Shown: positions 31,463 to 42,800 of the stretch, one piece after another | How positions within the stretch are numbered: the first letter of the stretch is position 1 | How the letters are laid out: the number at the start of each line of letters is the position of its first letter | Origin: Sphaerolaimus hirsutus | Lineage: Eukaryota; Nematoda; Chromadorea; Monhysterida; Sphaerolaimidae | DNA: 64,000 bases | Direction: 5' to 3' | NCBI GenBank assembly: GCA_964036195.1 | Contig: OZ038457.1 | Coordinates: forward strand, 13,543,147-13,607,146 | Position numbers and translations under genes: made by a program | Notes under the pieces: generated by a model | Databases searched by the model: none | What the model was told of the DNA's origin: nothing | What the model saw: only the letters and a program-made list of their open reading frames with translations

Positions 31463-34400
31463 GGGCGAAGATGAAGTACAGAATCAAATTATAGGCTCGA
31501 TTTTTGGGCTGGCGTGTGCTGGTGTGAAATCCATGTGTGATCGCGGGATGATAAAATTTCGGGGTAAAAAATGTCACAAAGTCGGTGTTTTCTACCAGAA
31601 CGTGCGGGCATTACGCGGGAATTTTACGGCATTGGGTGGAACGGTACAAAATATCGACAAAAAATATGGCTTGAACATTGTGGGTCTATGCGAAACTCAG
31701 GCAATGTGTGGCCTGGATATACCAGATATGGCTGAATATGACAGTTTTAGTCGTTTCAAAACGGGCAAGAAATGTGCGGGGGGGTTGACGATTTACACCA
31801 AAAAATCGCTAAAAGGTAGATTTGTTGGCAGCAACGAGAGGCAGTCGGTACAAGACCACGTACTCCATGTGTTGACAAAAATTGGTAATGAGAGTGTAAG
31901 CGTCATCTTAGTCTACTTGATAAATAATGGAAAAGTCAAACAAAACAGCTCGCACGCACTTCTGAACGAGGAGATCCTACACAGTGTGAATGACATCATA
32001 AAAGAAAACAATCGTAAGGGTTTTTCGACGGTGATTATGGGAGACATGAATGGGCACGTTGGCAGTGACAAATGGGGGATCGCAGGAAACAACAAAGTGA
32101 TAAATGAAAACGGGAAAATTGTCCGAAAATGGTTGAAAATGTCCGGAGTCTCCTTAGCAAACAAACGAATGTCCGGGAAATGGACGTTCACGCGAAGTAA
32201 CTGTAAATCCATTATTGATCTGATTTGTTACGCAGGTCGGGCGATAGAGTACCACGGGGGTCTCGTTGATGAGTACTCAGAGGAAAGTAGTCTCATCAGC
32301 GACCACAATGCGTTAATAATCCAATTTCGAATTGTTTCAACCCCGGAAAATATTGAGTCAAACACGGTGGGGGACAGTGAAAAGTTGGTTATACAGAAAA
32401 TAAAACCAATTGACATTCCAACGCTGACGGAAAAACTGGATGCAGATCCGACTGAAGGGATTGTCACACACGAGACAATAATTGAGTCAATACAGCGAAA
32501 TTGCAAAAAGGTAGATTCGACAAAAATTGGACAAAAAAAGCCAGTGTATGATGGGGTGGAATTACGGTTGATAAAGAAAATGAACAAGGCCAGACAGCAT
32601 GTAAAAAAAAATCAGGGTGACAGCCAGGGGTTACTTCACTTGCAAATATCACGGATGCAACTTCGCAAATACAGAAATCACAAAATTATGCAAAAGGAGA
32701 CAAAATACTTGGAAAATTTGAAAAAAAATTCGAGTTGGGGTGTAACGGAAATTTATAAGCATGTAAATGGATACAAAAGGGCCGAATTCAAAAATTTCGC
32801 TCTGGAAAACTCGATGGGAATTATAACGTCGAACGCCGAGATTGAAAAAGAACTGGAAAAGGCCTGGGAATTGGTCATGACGCCAAACCCAGGTGCTGAG
32901 TCTCTGGATGCGAGAGTATGGAAGGGTCGCGACCTAATTAAACAGGAAGATCGAATAAAAATGGACAGAAAAATTGATGAATTTGAGGTCAAATCGGCCA
33001 TAAAATTGATGAAAAACAACAAATCGGCTGGTACAACACAGATACAGCATGAAATGCTTAAATCGCTTGATGTCACGCGTATAAAAGGTTTGGTTACAAT
33101 TTTCAATCGATGGCTTGAAGGCGAAAAAATTCCACACGAAGGAACTGTTTGTGAAATGGTGTTTTTGCACAAAAAGGGAAATACTATGGACATAAAAAAC
33201 TACAGAACTCTGGGGATCGGATGTAACATAGTAAAACTATATCTGTCAATTCTGAATAAAAGGACACTAGAAGCGTTCGAAAATTGTGGCGGATTTGGCG
33301 ATGTACAAGGCGGTTTTAGAGGCAAACGAAGAACACTTGACAACGTGGTTGTCCTTCAGGCATGTAAAAAATATGCGGAAACAACAAAAGGTAATCTTTT
33401 GACATGTTTCGTGGACGCTGTGAAGGCGTTTGATAGAGTTGACAGGCGCAAACTGTGGGCGAAAATGAGCCATTTTGGCTTCACCCACAAAATAATATCT
33501 GCTATTTCAAATACATACAACAGCCAGAAATGTAGGCTAAAATTCGGTGATGTAAAAACGGGACTAAAAGAGTATCCACTTGGATTACGGCAGGGCTGTT
33601 GCTGGTCGCCTACCGGATTTATTATTTATCTTGCCGACCTAAGGTTACACCTAGAATACTCGGGCTACGGTGCCCGATTAGAAAACAAAATCGTTCCGGG
33701 TTTGATGTTCGCAGACGATATTTGCCTCGCAGCAAATACAGAATTTGAATTGCAAAAAATTATGGACATTTTCAGTAAGTGGGCTTGGGACTGGAGTGTA
33801 CAGATTAATCCGAGCAAAAGCTTTGTATTGAAGTGGGGAAAAAAAGCGGATGTAATCAGAAAATGGCGCCTGGGATTTGCCCGGAAAAACACACCCACCT
33901 TTATCACTGAGACAGATAAAATCAAATACCTAGGGGTTTGGTTCACCAGTGCAAAAGATACTTTTGCCGCGCACAGGGAAAAAGCTGTGGAAAAAACAAA
34001 GCGGCTACAAGGCATGATTGTTAGATGTAGCAAAAAAAGTCATTGCCCACTGTGGTATGCCAACCACATATGGAAGACATATGCTGAAAGTGCAATCCAT
34101 TTTGGTTTAGATGTTGTTGGCGCACGTCAAAAACATTTGGATACTATCGACAAAATATACATGCAAACACTAAAAATGTCAGCGAATATCCCACGCACTT
34201 GTTGCTCGGATGCGTTATGGCTAGAAGTTTCGGGTGTGAGGGCATCTGATAGGCTTAGGCGGCAAACATTAAATTATGATCGTTACTTGCATGGCACAAA
34301 AAATGACTTGCTGGCATCAGCATACAAATATTTAATCAAATGCACTGGTACCAAAACAACAAAAATTAGGGTGATGCCAAGTACACTTTTTGGACGCGTA

Positions 34401-34964
34401 GTGGACTGTGCGACCTTTTTCGGACTAACGCCGGATAGATCCCGTCAAATGACAAAACTTCGGTTGAAGCAATATACGGAAAAGCTATGTGCTCTGAATA
34501 CTTATAAAAACTTTGTAACACACCCTAGTCAAAAATTGAGACACGTGTCAGCACCGGATGACATGTTGAACTTCAAAAAACTGTCTGGAAAATACTACTT
34601 ATGGTTGCAGGTTAGATACAACTGTATACAATACCCAAAGGGTGAAATGTTGTTATGCAGTGCTTGCAGTACGGAGAAATCGAAAATTGCTTTGACGCTA
34701 AATCACATGTTTTCCGATCAATGCAAACACGCTGCGAGCAAGAAAAGGCTAAAAAATCTTATGAAAACTAATACATGTGGATGCGAAACGATAAAACAGG
34801 GAGTGACTAGTACTGCTTTATTGAAATGGGCACAGTCGGGTTGGAGATGTCAATCTCACAGGGCAAAATTACATGACCATGTAAGATACTGTATGAATCG
34901 GTGTGCACTAGCACAGCATGGTGAATTAGCGTATAAAAATGATCACGTAAACGATGAGTCCTAG
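31446..34964 (+). CDS. Non-LTR retrotransposon ORF2: AP-like endonuclease plus reverse transcriptase
   Basis: Uninterrupted frame of 1172 aa from the ATG at 31446 (open back to 31242, but that leader is unconserved and hydrophobic). Residues about 47-296 are an apurinic-like endonuclease: VFYQN, then GLCETQ (Glu83), MGDMNGH (Asp200/Asn202), SIIDLI (Asp258) and ISDHNAL (His287). Residues about 520-800 are the reverse transcriptase: motif A FVDAVKAFDRV (Asp657), motif B LGLRQGCCWSPTGF, and motif C FADD (Asp757/758). A 370-residue C-terminal region follows with a late Cys-rich stretch (LLCSACSTEKSK, HMFSDQCKHAASK). There is no RNase H domain that I can see. The protein nicks target DNA and primes cDNA synthesis on it. 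Domain order fits the APE-type LINE clades (CR1/L2/Jockey/I-like); I cannot assign the clade. No stops or frameshifts are present, which suggests a young copy. Confidence 0.95.
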   Translation: MNVDGEGEDEVQNQIIGSIFGLACAGVKSMCDRGMIKFRGKKCHKVGVFYQNVRALRGNFTALGGTVQNIDKKYGLNIVGLCETQAMCGLDIPDMAEYDSFSRFKTGKKCAGGLTIYTKKSLKGRFVGSNERQSVQDHVLHVLTKIGNESVSVILVYLINNGKVKQNSSHALLNEEILHSVNDIIKENNRKGFSTVIMGDMNGHVGSDKWGIAGNNKVINENGKIVRKWLKMSGVSLANKRMSGKWTFTRSNCKSIIDLICYAGRAIEYHGGLVDEYSEESSLISDHNALIIQFRIVSTPENIESNTVGDSEKLVIQKIKPIDIPTLTEKLDADPTEGIVTHETIIESIQRNCKKVDSTKIGQKKPVYDGVELRLIKKMNKARQHVKKNQGDSQGLLHLQISRMQLRKYRNHKIMQKETKYLENLKKNSSWGVTEIYKHVNGYKRAEFKNFALENSMGIITSNAEIEKELEKAWELVMTPNPGAESLDARVWKGRDLIKQEDRIKMDRKIDEFEVKSAIKLMKNNKSAGTTQIQHEMLKSLDVTRIKGLVTIFNRWLEGEKIPHEGTVCEMVFLHKKGNTMDIKNYRTLGIGCNIVKLYLSILNKRTLEAFENCGGFGDVQGGFRGKRRTLDNVVVLQACKKYAETTKGNLLTCFVDAVKAFDRVDRRKLWAKMSHFGFTHKIISAISNTYNSQKCRLKFGDVKTGLKEYPLGLRQGCCWSPTGFIIYLADLRLHLEYSGYGARLENKIVPGLMFADDICLAANTEFELQKIMDIFSKWAWDWSVQINPSKSFVLKWGKKADVIRKWRLGFARKNTPTFITETDKIKYLGVWFTSAKDTFAAHREKAVEKTKRLQGMIVRCSKKSHCPLWYANHIWKTYAESAIHFGLDVVGARQKHLDTIDKIYMQTLKMSANIPRTCCSDALWLEVSGVRASDRLRRQTLNYDRYLHGTKNDLLASAYKYLIKCTGTKTTKIRVMPSTLFGRVVDCATFFGLTPDRSRQMTKLRLKQYTEKLCALNTYKNFVTHPSQKLRHVSAPDDMLNFKKLSGKYYLWLQVRYNCIQYPKGEMLLCSACSTEKSKIALTLNHMFSDQCKHAASKKRLKNLMKTNTCGCETIKQGVTSTALLKWAQSGWRCQSHRAKLHDHVRYCMNRCALAQHGELAYKNDHVNDES

Positions 34965-35280
34965 AGGAATAAAAGACCGCTTATATAAAGGACCATCTCG
35001 GAAAAAAAAGACCCTTCTTATCAAACATAGCACCGCGCCGGCAGCAACTCTACAGCTCTCCTCGCGGACAACTCCAGCCATCTGGCAGAGAAAAATCAGG
35101 ATGAAACTTGAATTTGTTTGTGTTTCTTTCATTATTATGCTCAGTATCGTACAGATTTCTATGACGTTACATGTGACTTTATGATCAATACTCAAAAAAG
35201 CGTCAGTGGTTGGTGTTTATTGCATCAATTGGTGATGTGAAGTATTACGGATCAAATAATAAACTATATATATAACAGGT

Positions 35281-36810
35281 TTTTAGCGATTTTCCCCATT
35301 TGTGCTTTCAATGCATTGAAGAGCCTATATTTTAACTCCGCGAGCCCCTCCTCCAGAAAAATATTCAGCATCTATTCCTACGGAGGAGCGATTTGCTTCT
35401 ATCCGGCCCCCACGAGGGCCAAAACCTTGGAGACCGCTGGTTTTGAGAGCAAGTTTGAGCGACCGGCGTAAAAAGTCCACTGCGGTTAGAGCCGAACAAG
35501 TTGAAAACTACCGCTGCAGCAGATTAACGGACCGCCGGACACGGCAGCGGCAACCAGAAGACCGCACTGACATTTGAAAAAGGGCGGCACTCACCTATCC
35601 AACAGCTTTACACACCGACGTCAGATATTCGAGCAAGGTGAATTCTCAGCTGTAAAGATAAAATTGAGGAATCTGAAAGTTTGCATCGGGAACGGCATCG
35701 GAAAGTTCGGTATAACGACTTTGTTAGGATTTGCAGAATTGACTGTGCAGGGCTCACTACCACCGACCAGGGACCAATTCCGCAAGTGACAAAGTGCCAA
35801 AGTTGTTACGTTACTCGTCACTTCCCATTCATCATTTTGCTTTATCTTTACTTTACTCTTTACTTTCTGAAATCACTGATTTAATACAAATTTTGGCATT
35901 TTGGTGAGATACCTTCCAAAATTTGCCAGTCGCGGAACTGGCCCCAGAACAGCCATAATTTCCCACTTAGATTTGACAGCACAACAGATTCGGTGAGTGT
36001 ATACAGGGGCGATCAAGGTCGAACCGCTCTTCCTCGCAAATGTTTCCTATTTTTTACCTGGAATAACTCCCCGCGGAGTTATTTCAGATCTCGATGGGAA
36101 TTATTCAATGAGTTTTTTTCGGGGATATTGCTCAGAAGAGCAATTTACAAATTCTAACAAAGCGCGCGCCGGTGCGCGTGGAAGGCTTTCAACCAACAAA
36201 CTGCGAGTGACCACTTTTTAATCGAAATAAGTACAAAAATTTGATTTTCATTCGACAGTTTATCATCCCCCGGTAACAACAAATAAAGGAAACAACGGGC
36301 AGGCCTAAAAAAAAACTTAAAAACATTCTCGCTGCGCACATTAGTAGGTAAAAGAGAGTCACCCAAAAGTGACTGTAATGCTTGATTTCCATTTACAAAT
36401 TTTGAGCTCTCGACAGTCAATCATAAATTTTGTTGGAAAGTGCCGTATTTCGCGCACAAATGCAGCATCATTTAACGAGTTTCTTAACATATTCTCAATG
36501 ATACAAATCTGAAGACATTCAGGGCATTTTCGAAAAACAAAACACCATGTCACCACGAGTCAGTCACCCCCACAAAAAACCAGAAGCCGAAATTAAACAA
36601 ATCTATTAAAGTAGACACGATGAACAACCAGATTCAGACGAAATTCAGATACACATAAAGAAGGAAAAAACGTAATCAACCATGGACATAAACAGCTGAC
36701 GTTTGAATGAAACATTTCGAGCTCTTACGACGCGGTAGAGAATCATCTGAAACACACATTTGGGTAAAACTTTTTTCAGTTACAAATATTTGTGTACAAA
36801 AACACACGCT
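35281..36810. other. Intergenic between the LINE and CCAR1
   Basis: No gene. About 35375-35445 is an inverted fragment of the CAGGGGTCTC/GATA family (AGCGATTTGC, GGCCCCCACGAGGGCCAAAA). About 36055-36120 has GGAATAACTCCCCGCGGAGTTATT, a relative of the poly-C/G MITE tips. Confidence 0.4.
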
Positions 36811-39800
36811 TCACTCTTTTATCTGCAAATCGTTCGTCTGAGCCTTCTCAGGGCCATCTTTCTTCTCACCGCCAGAGGCATTAACCTATAGGATTGAAAT
36901 TAAGTTTAAAAAATCAAATATCTATATCCCAAGTATTTAATATTCAATACTTCCTATATACGGTGCAAAACGCGAGAGTTAAAAGTACCAAACTCTTTTC
37001 GAAGCATACGTGAATGTAAAGTATTTCTTTTTACCCACTCTGAGTGCAGAATAAATGAAATACTTAAGTATTTTTGAGAAAATTCGCCAAATTTTCACCA
37101 ATTTCATACATTTTTGACCATTTTCAATTTCAAATGCACAAGTTCATGTTTTTTTTGCCAATTTTCAGACACCTTTTAAAAACGTCAACACATGGGGAGT
37201 TTCATTCTAAAAATGCATATATCCAAGTTTTTCGATTTTTCAAAATCGCATTTTAAAGTTTGATGCTGGCCCGACGACGCTTTGTTTGGGGGACGACGCT
37301 TGCCCCGCACTTTTCAGATAGATCCGACATTTCTCTACAATTTTTGTAATCACAAATTTTGTTGGCCGGGAAATATTTAGGGAGTTATGTGAGATTTCGT
37401 AAGTCACCCAAAATTGGGAACAAATCTGAACATTTGAAATTAAATCGTTAATAACTTCTTAACGGTGCATCGTATGATAAAGTGAATTACATCACTGCAA
37501 AGCCCGTGTCTAAAAGTACCTCTACCTAAATTTTCAGATCAATATATGCACGCATATTAGATTTATAGTGCAAAATAGATTTGGAAATTCACGTATGCAT
37601 TTTTGGAAATGAAACTTTTTTGTATGGGAATTCCGGCCAGCTCTTCGCGGCCGCGCCGAAGCACGCGTGCATTTTTGGAAATGAAACTATTTTTTGGATA
37701 TGTGCACTTATGAAATGAAACTCCGGTGGTCCGAGATGGATATGTGCACTTACGAAATGAAAGTCCTGTTTTTCATAGGGGATCTGAGATGGATATGTGC
37801 ACTTTCGATGTGAAAATTGTGATTTTTCTGAAAAACGGTACCACTGTATCTCGGGAACGAAATGGACTATAACGCTGATTTTTTTTTCTTCATAAATGTG
37901 AAAAACTATACGTGGAGGTCAAATCCACGCTTAACTCGATTTTTCTGGATTTGGCGCTTGTGAACTTTTAGAATGGCACTCCCCACATGCCAATAAATAC
38001 GTTTTCACAACTACGCAAAACGCTACACGCTCGTGAAATGCAAACGGACAGCTTCAGTCGGAGCCGCTTTCTCATTGTCTACTACCGCCGCGCCAGTCTC
38101 TTCCCCACCCTCTCTCAGTTTCTTGGCAGGGGGTGCAGAGGGGTCCGCCGCAGGCTCGCCTTTATCCGACAGCACAACTACGTCACCATTTTGCTGTTCG
38201 GCACCCGCGGCCGCCTTCTTGTCGGCCGAGTCGCCGCTGCCCGTCGCCGACTGTGGCGTGTCGATTTTGTCGTCAGCCTGGACTTCGACAGACTTTTTCT
38301 GCGCGGTAAAAAGTCAAAAGGTCCATGTGGAACAGTGAGGATTCACGATAGGGTCTTAAAATTTTGAGACCTTCACGATTTTTCAGAATGCGGTAGAAGT
38401 GAGAAACAAAGTTTCACAATGATGAGAACAAAATAGATATTTTTATGCAGAATATATAAATGACAAGTTGGATCGGAATGATAAGACATTTCGATAGGAA
38501 AAGTTATCAGACCAGGTGCGGCATTAGCATGAAGCTTAGGTGCCACAAGAATGTGTCGCCAAGCGATTTTCCGGCACTGCGCAAGCGCAATGCAACGATG
38601 CTTAAACTTGGCAGATTCTACAAGTAGAATCTATGCTATCAGCACTAACACGATCGAATTGGGAATGAACGTCCCAAGCGAAGATACCATAAGTGCTGCT
38701 TTTGAACTTAAATGCACTGTAACACACCGAACCACGAAATGTCTACTGTAACAGACTAAAAATGAAACAGTGTAACACCAGAGTCTCAGTAACATGGCAC
38801 CACACAATGGACCTGCTAAGCTGGCGGCGACAAACGATCCTATGCCCGTGGAAATGTAAACCCGCTGGCCAGGCAGACCCGGCGGACATGTATGTAGCTG
38901 TTCTTGTCACTTTTTTTACTTTTTAAAGTGCTGATCAGTTATAAGTCAAGTCGAAAAGTGACAAGTAAGGTTTCGTTGACTCTGACTTTACTTGTAACTG
39001 ATCATCACTTTAAAAAGTAAAAAGTGACAAGGCGAAAAGTAACGCCATGCCTTTCTTGTCGTAACATGTAGGACGCCGCCACATGCCCACCGGGTCTACA
39101 TGTCCGGCGGGTAGAAATACATGTCCGTCTACATGGCCACAGGGTTTACATGTCCAGGGAGCTTACGTCGTGACAAACCTCAATTTCCTTTTTCGGTTCC
39201 TTTTTCTTCGGTGGGATAATTTTCTCCACGGCTGCAATCTGTCGATCGGCATGCTTCCTGCAGTCGAGCAGAGCGGCGCGCGCAGCAGACATATCGTCGG
39301 TGGTCGTTTTCAGCTGACGTTCCGTGTCGTGCAGCCGTTTTTTCGTCTTTTCTAGCTCGTCGTCTAGAACTTTCTTGCGCTTGGTCAAGCGGTCGCGCTC
39401 GGCGCGCGTCGTCTCTGAAGGGGTCAGCGCGTACTTATTAGCCCATATTTTACTCCAAACGGGATAGAAGGATATTAATGTGCCAACTCACATAGATTTA
39501 CACCAACTTAATCACGCTTTTGCCGCCCTAAATAGCATGAAATTTTGTGTGAAAACCGTTTTCATTTCATAAACTTTCAGAGCCGTTCATAAATAACGTT
39601 CTTTTCGAACCCTACATAAACAGGACAGGTGAAAGTCCCGTACCATATTTACATTACAGTCCAATAAAAAAGTCAGTCAAAGCTTAAAAATCTCTGTCAA
39701 CCGTTGTAAAAAGTTTCAATAAAATTATAAAGTACACACACTCTGCCGAGAATGGCAAACTTGTCAGAAATTTTTTTTCAGATAGGCACGTATGTCAAAT

Positions 39801-42800
39801 GGAACATCTATGAAATCAAAAACAAACAACGCACTCAAGTCCTTGTCGAGCACGGCCACCGCCCGCTCGCCCTCCCTCAAGCCGCTCTCCAGTTGTTGCG
39901 AGCGATTGACAATTTGTGCGATATCGATAAGCGCTCCCTGATATGTGACCGACGATGGTTCGGATTTGCACACTTCCATGGATTGCTCGTCGGACATGTC
40001 GCCCTCCGCTTTCGCGCATTTGTTCCCTGCGTGGGTGTGACGGTAATGAGTTTTTGTTATTGGAGCCGTGTGCCAGTGGTAGAACTACCGCAAAAACCCG
40101 TATAGGGGTGGACATTTTTTGAAACGCTCTGATAAAAACAAATATTAAAAAAAATTAAAATCTGTTTGATTTTTTTTGTTGCGAAATCGTCCAAAAATTA
40201 AATATGAAATTTAAAAAAAAATCTGATTTTTATCAGATCAGATTTTTAATTAAAAATGTTTTTTTATATATAAAAAAAATCTGTTGAAAATCACCAAAAG
40301 GTGCCAACCGTATGACGTAAAGCAAAGCAGACAAAGTAATTTTAGCAGGACATTCAGTGATCGTAGTAAAAGAAGCAGTGAAACCGACCATTGATGATCG
40401 CCTCCGTAGCTTCTGGGTCAAGTTCGGCCAGCGGTAGGGGCTCGCTCTTCACCGCGGACGACTCCTTCAGCACCACCGCGTCCGTGTATTTCCGGTAGTA
40501 GACACGGTCGGCACTGGAAATCCGACGCACGCAACGGGTAACCTGTAACAGGACCACATCGATATCACCGTGGCACTGGAATGCCGCACACACGCTGCTG
40601 GATGTCAACTCAATTCGTGTCAACTAAATTTGAGTGAATCATGTGATTCCTTCATCGATACGGCATAGTTATTTTTACACCATGACACATCATTTTCGTT
40701 GTTTCTGTTGATGTTTTAAATTGATCTGGTGATTTTGTGATGTTAAAAATATGTTTTTGTCACATAGTTGACATTGAGTTGACACGAATCTCCGATGTCA
40801 ACTAGCGTGTGTGGGCCCAACATGTGTGTGGTAAAGCGAAGCTGCCAGGGGTGTTGAAATCAGGGCTAACCTGACTCCTGCTGAGGCGAAGTCCCAGCGA
40901 GTGCACGATCTCTTCAGCATCCTTCTCCAGCACGTAGCCACACATGGTTCGATCGAAGTACACCCACGAGTACAGCTCGCCCTGCCGGCGGCACACGGAA
41001 AGTTTCCTTTCAGTTTTCTCCTTGTCCGGCCGCGAGACGTTCCTGCAGTGGGCGGCATCAGATTGTGAAAAGCCAAGGCGAAGAACAACTAGACCACATA
41101 TCAGGGGTTACCAACTTACCATACCGTTTTATAGATTTTCACCTCCAAAATCACTAGTTCATGTGTCTAATTGCCTATTTTCAGCTATTTTTAGTACTAT
41201 AAATACGTGCATATAAATATACTCATTTTTAGCCATTTTCACCTTCTTTTAGCAATTTTTCTCCCTTTTCTTCCTTATACACCTAAGAAAAAGACTATAT
41301 GTCGAACTCCAATTTTTTTCCAGCTATCTTTCTATCTTTCTATCTATCTATCTATCTATCTATCTCTCTCCCTCGGAGGCCGCTCAGCTATCTAGAATAC
41401 CCCAGCCACAAATCCAAACACACCCTCGTTTTCTGTCCTTCTCTTTTTTAGCGGTGACTTTTTCCGCCTCGCCGATAGTAGCGGCGGGATCTTTGACGAC
41501 GCCGTTCGTTTCAGCAGCCGCGCCGTCGGCAGCGGCGCCGTCTTTTTCATCGTCATTTTGTTGCTGCTCCGCCTGGGCTTGCTGCTCGGCTTGAAGGGCC
41601 TGTTGCTTGCGCTCTTCCAGCAGTACTTTCTGTGGGGGAAATTGGTGGTAGGAATTTTGTAGCGATACTTTCCGCCTACTAAAATTTCTAACTAAGCTCC
41701 GTCCACACTCAGGGCCCGAGCGGTGCCGAGCCATGTAAAGTGTAAAGTGTAATGTAAAATGTCAGACAAAGCAAAAAGACAAGATTTCATTACTGATCTT
41801 TGCATGTCAATGGACACTTTGCATTACAATTGACGAATTTATGACATTTGTCATTATATTTGACACTGAATTTACACTATACAGGGCATGGGACTGGCAC
41901 CAGGGAACACAAAAATGATAGTATTTACATGGCCAGATTCGCGCCCAGCTAGAAAACCAACACTCACAGAAACATAATTAAATACACTACACACTAGGGT
42001 TCAAACGGGACCAGTTTCCCGGACCGGGACTGGGACCAAAAATTTTCTAATGTCGGGACCGGGACTGGGGTGTCGGGACAGGGACCGGGACTGGCATTTT
42101 TCAATTGTCGGGACCGGGACCGGGGTGTCGGACCCGGGACTGGGATTTGTCGGGATCGGGACTGGGTCGTCAGAAACGGATTTTGCGGCAGAAATCAACA
42201 CTTTTAATGCTATCCATAACGTCAAAAAGTACTACGGCTTGCTTAATATACCTGTATTTGTTGCCTCGCGACTATATTTAGAAGCGTGGGAAAAAAATTG
42301 TAGAATGGATGAAAAAAACGCACTTTTCCATCCATTATCGGGACTAGGGTTGGCCGATGTTTTTTTTAAAACGTTTTTTTTTTAAAAACAACGTTTTTTT
42401 AATAAAAAAAACATGACGTCCGAAATGTTTGTTTTTTTAAAAAAACATCGGCCGTCGAAATTTTTAGTACTAAGCACTAGGTATTTTGCAAAATTTTTGC
42501 GCGCAAGCGCGCAATTTCACACACAAATTGACATTGGTGGTTGTTTTCATTGGTTTTGTTGCATTTTTAGTATCAAAACATCCATTTCTATGTGCTACCA
42601 TGGGTGAATAAGCCGACATATGTTGCTGTAATATATAATATTGAGGTAATGTGCTTCCATGTACCTCCAGTGTGTAACTTCACTCCCAAAGTAACAACCT
42701 CCTTTTATAACCTTGTTTGATCACCATTCCGTGCCAAACTTTACCTGAAGTCACGAACATTCGACTATAAGGCGATATACGAACGATATGTCGACGAAAA

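Larger units (their letters stand above)
30728..35280 (+). mobile_element. Non-LTR (LINE-type) retrotransposon, apparently full length
   Basis: Covers the candidate ORF1 and the intact ORF2 with a 3' untranslated part. The left limit is set where a short CGGCGGACCGCA-type element ends (about 30727). The right limit is uncertain: sequence after the stop codon includes AATAAA-like stretches and ends near an AT-rich run about 35250-35280, but I found no clean poly-A tail or target duplication. It lies between UQCRQ and the 3' end of CCAR1, outside any gene. Confidence 0.7.

Noticed and set aside
38033-38338. 101-residue Ser/Ala-rich plus-strand frame
   Set aside because: Antisense of CCAR1 exon 23.
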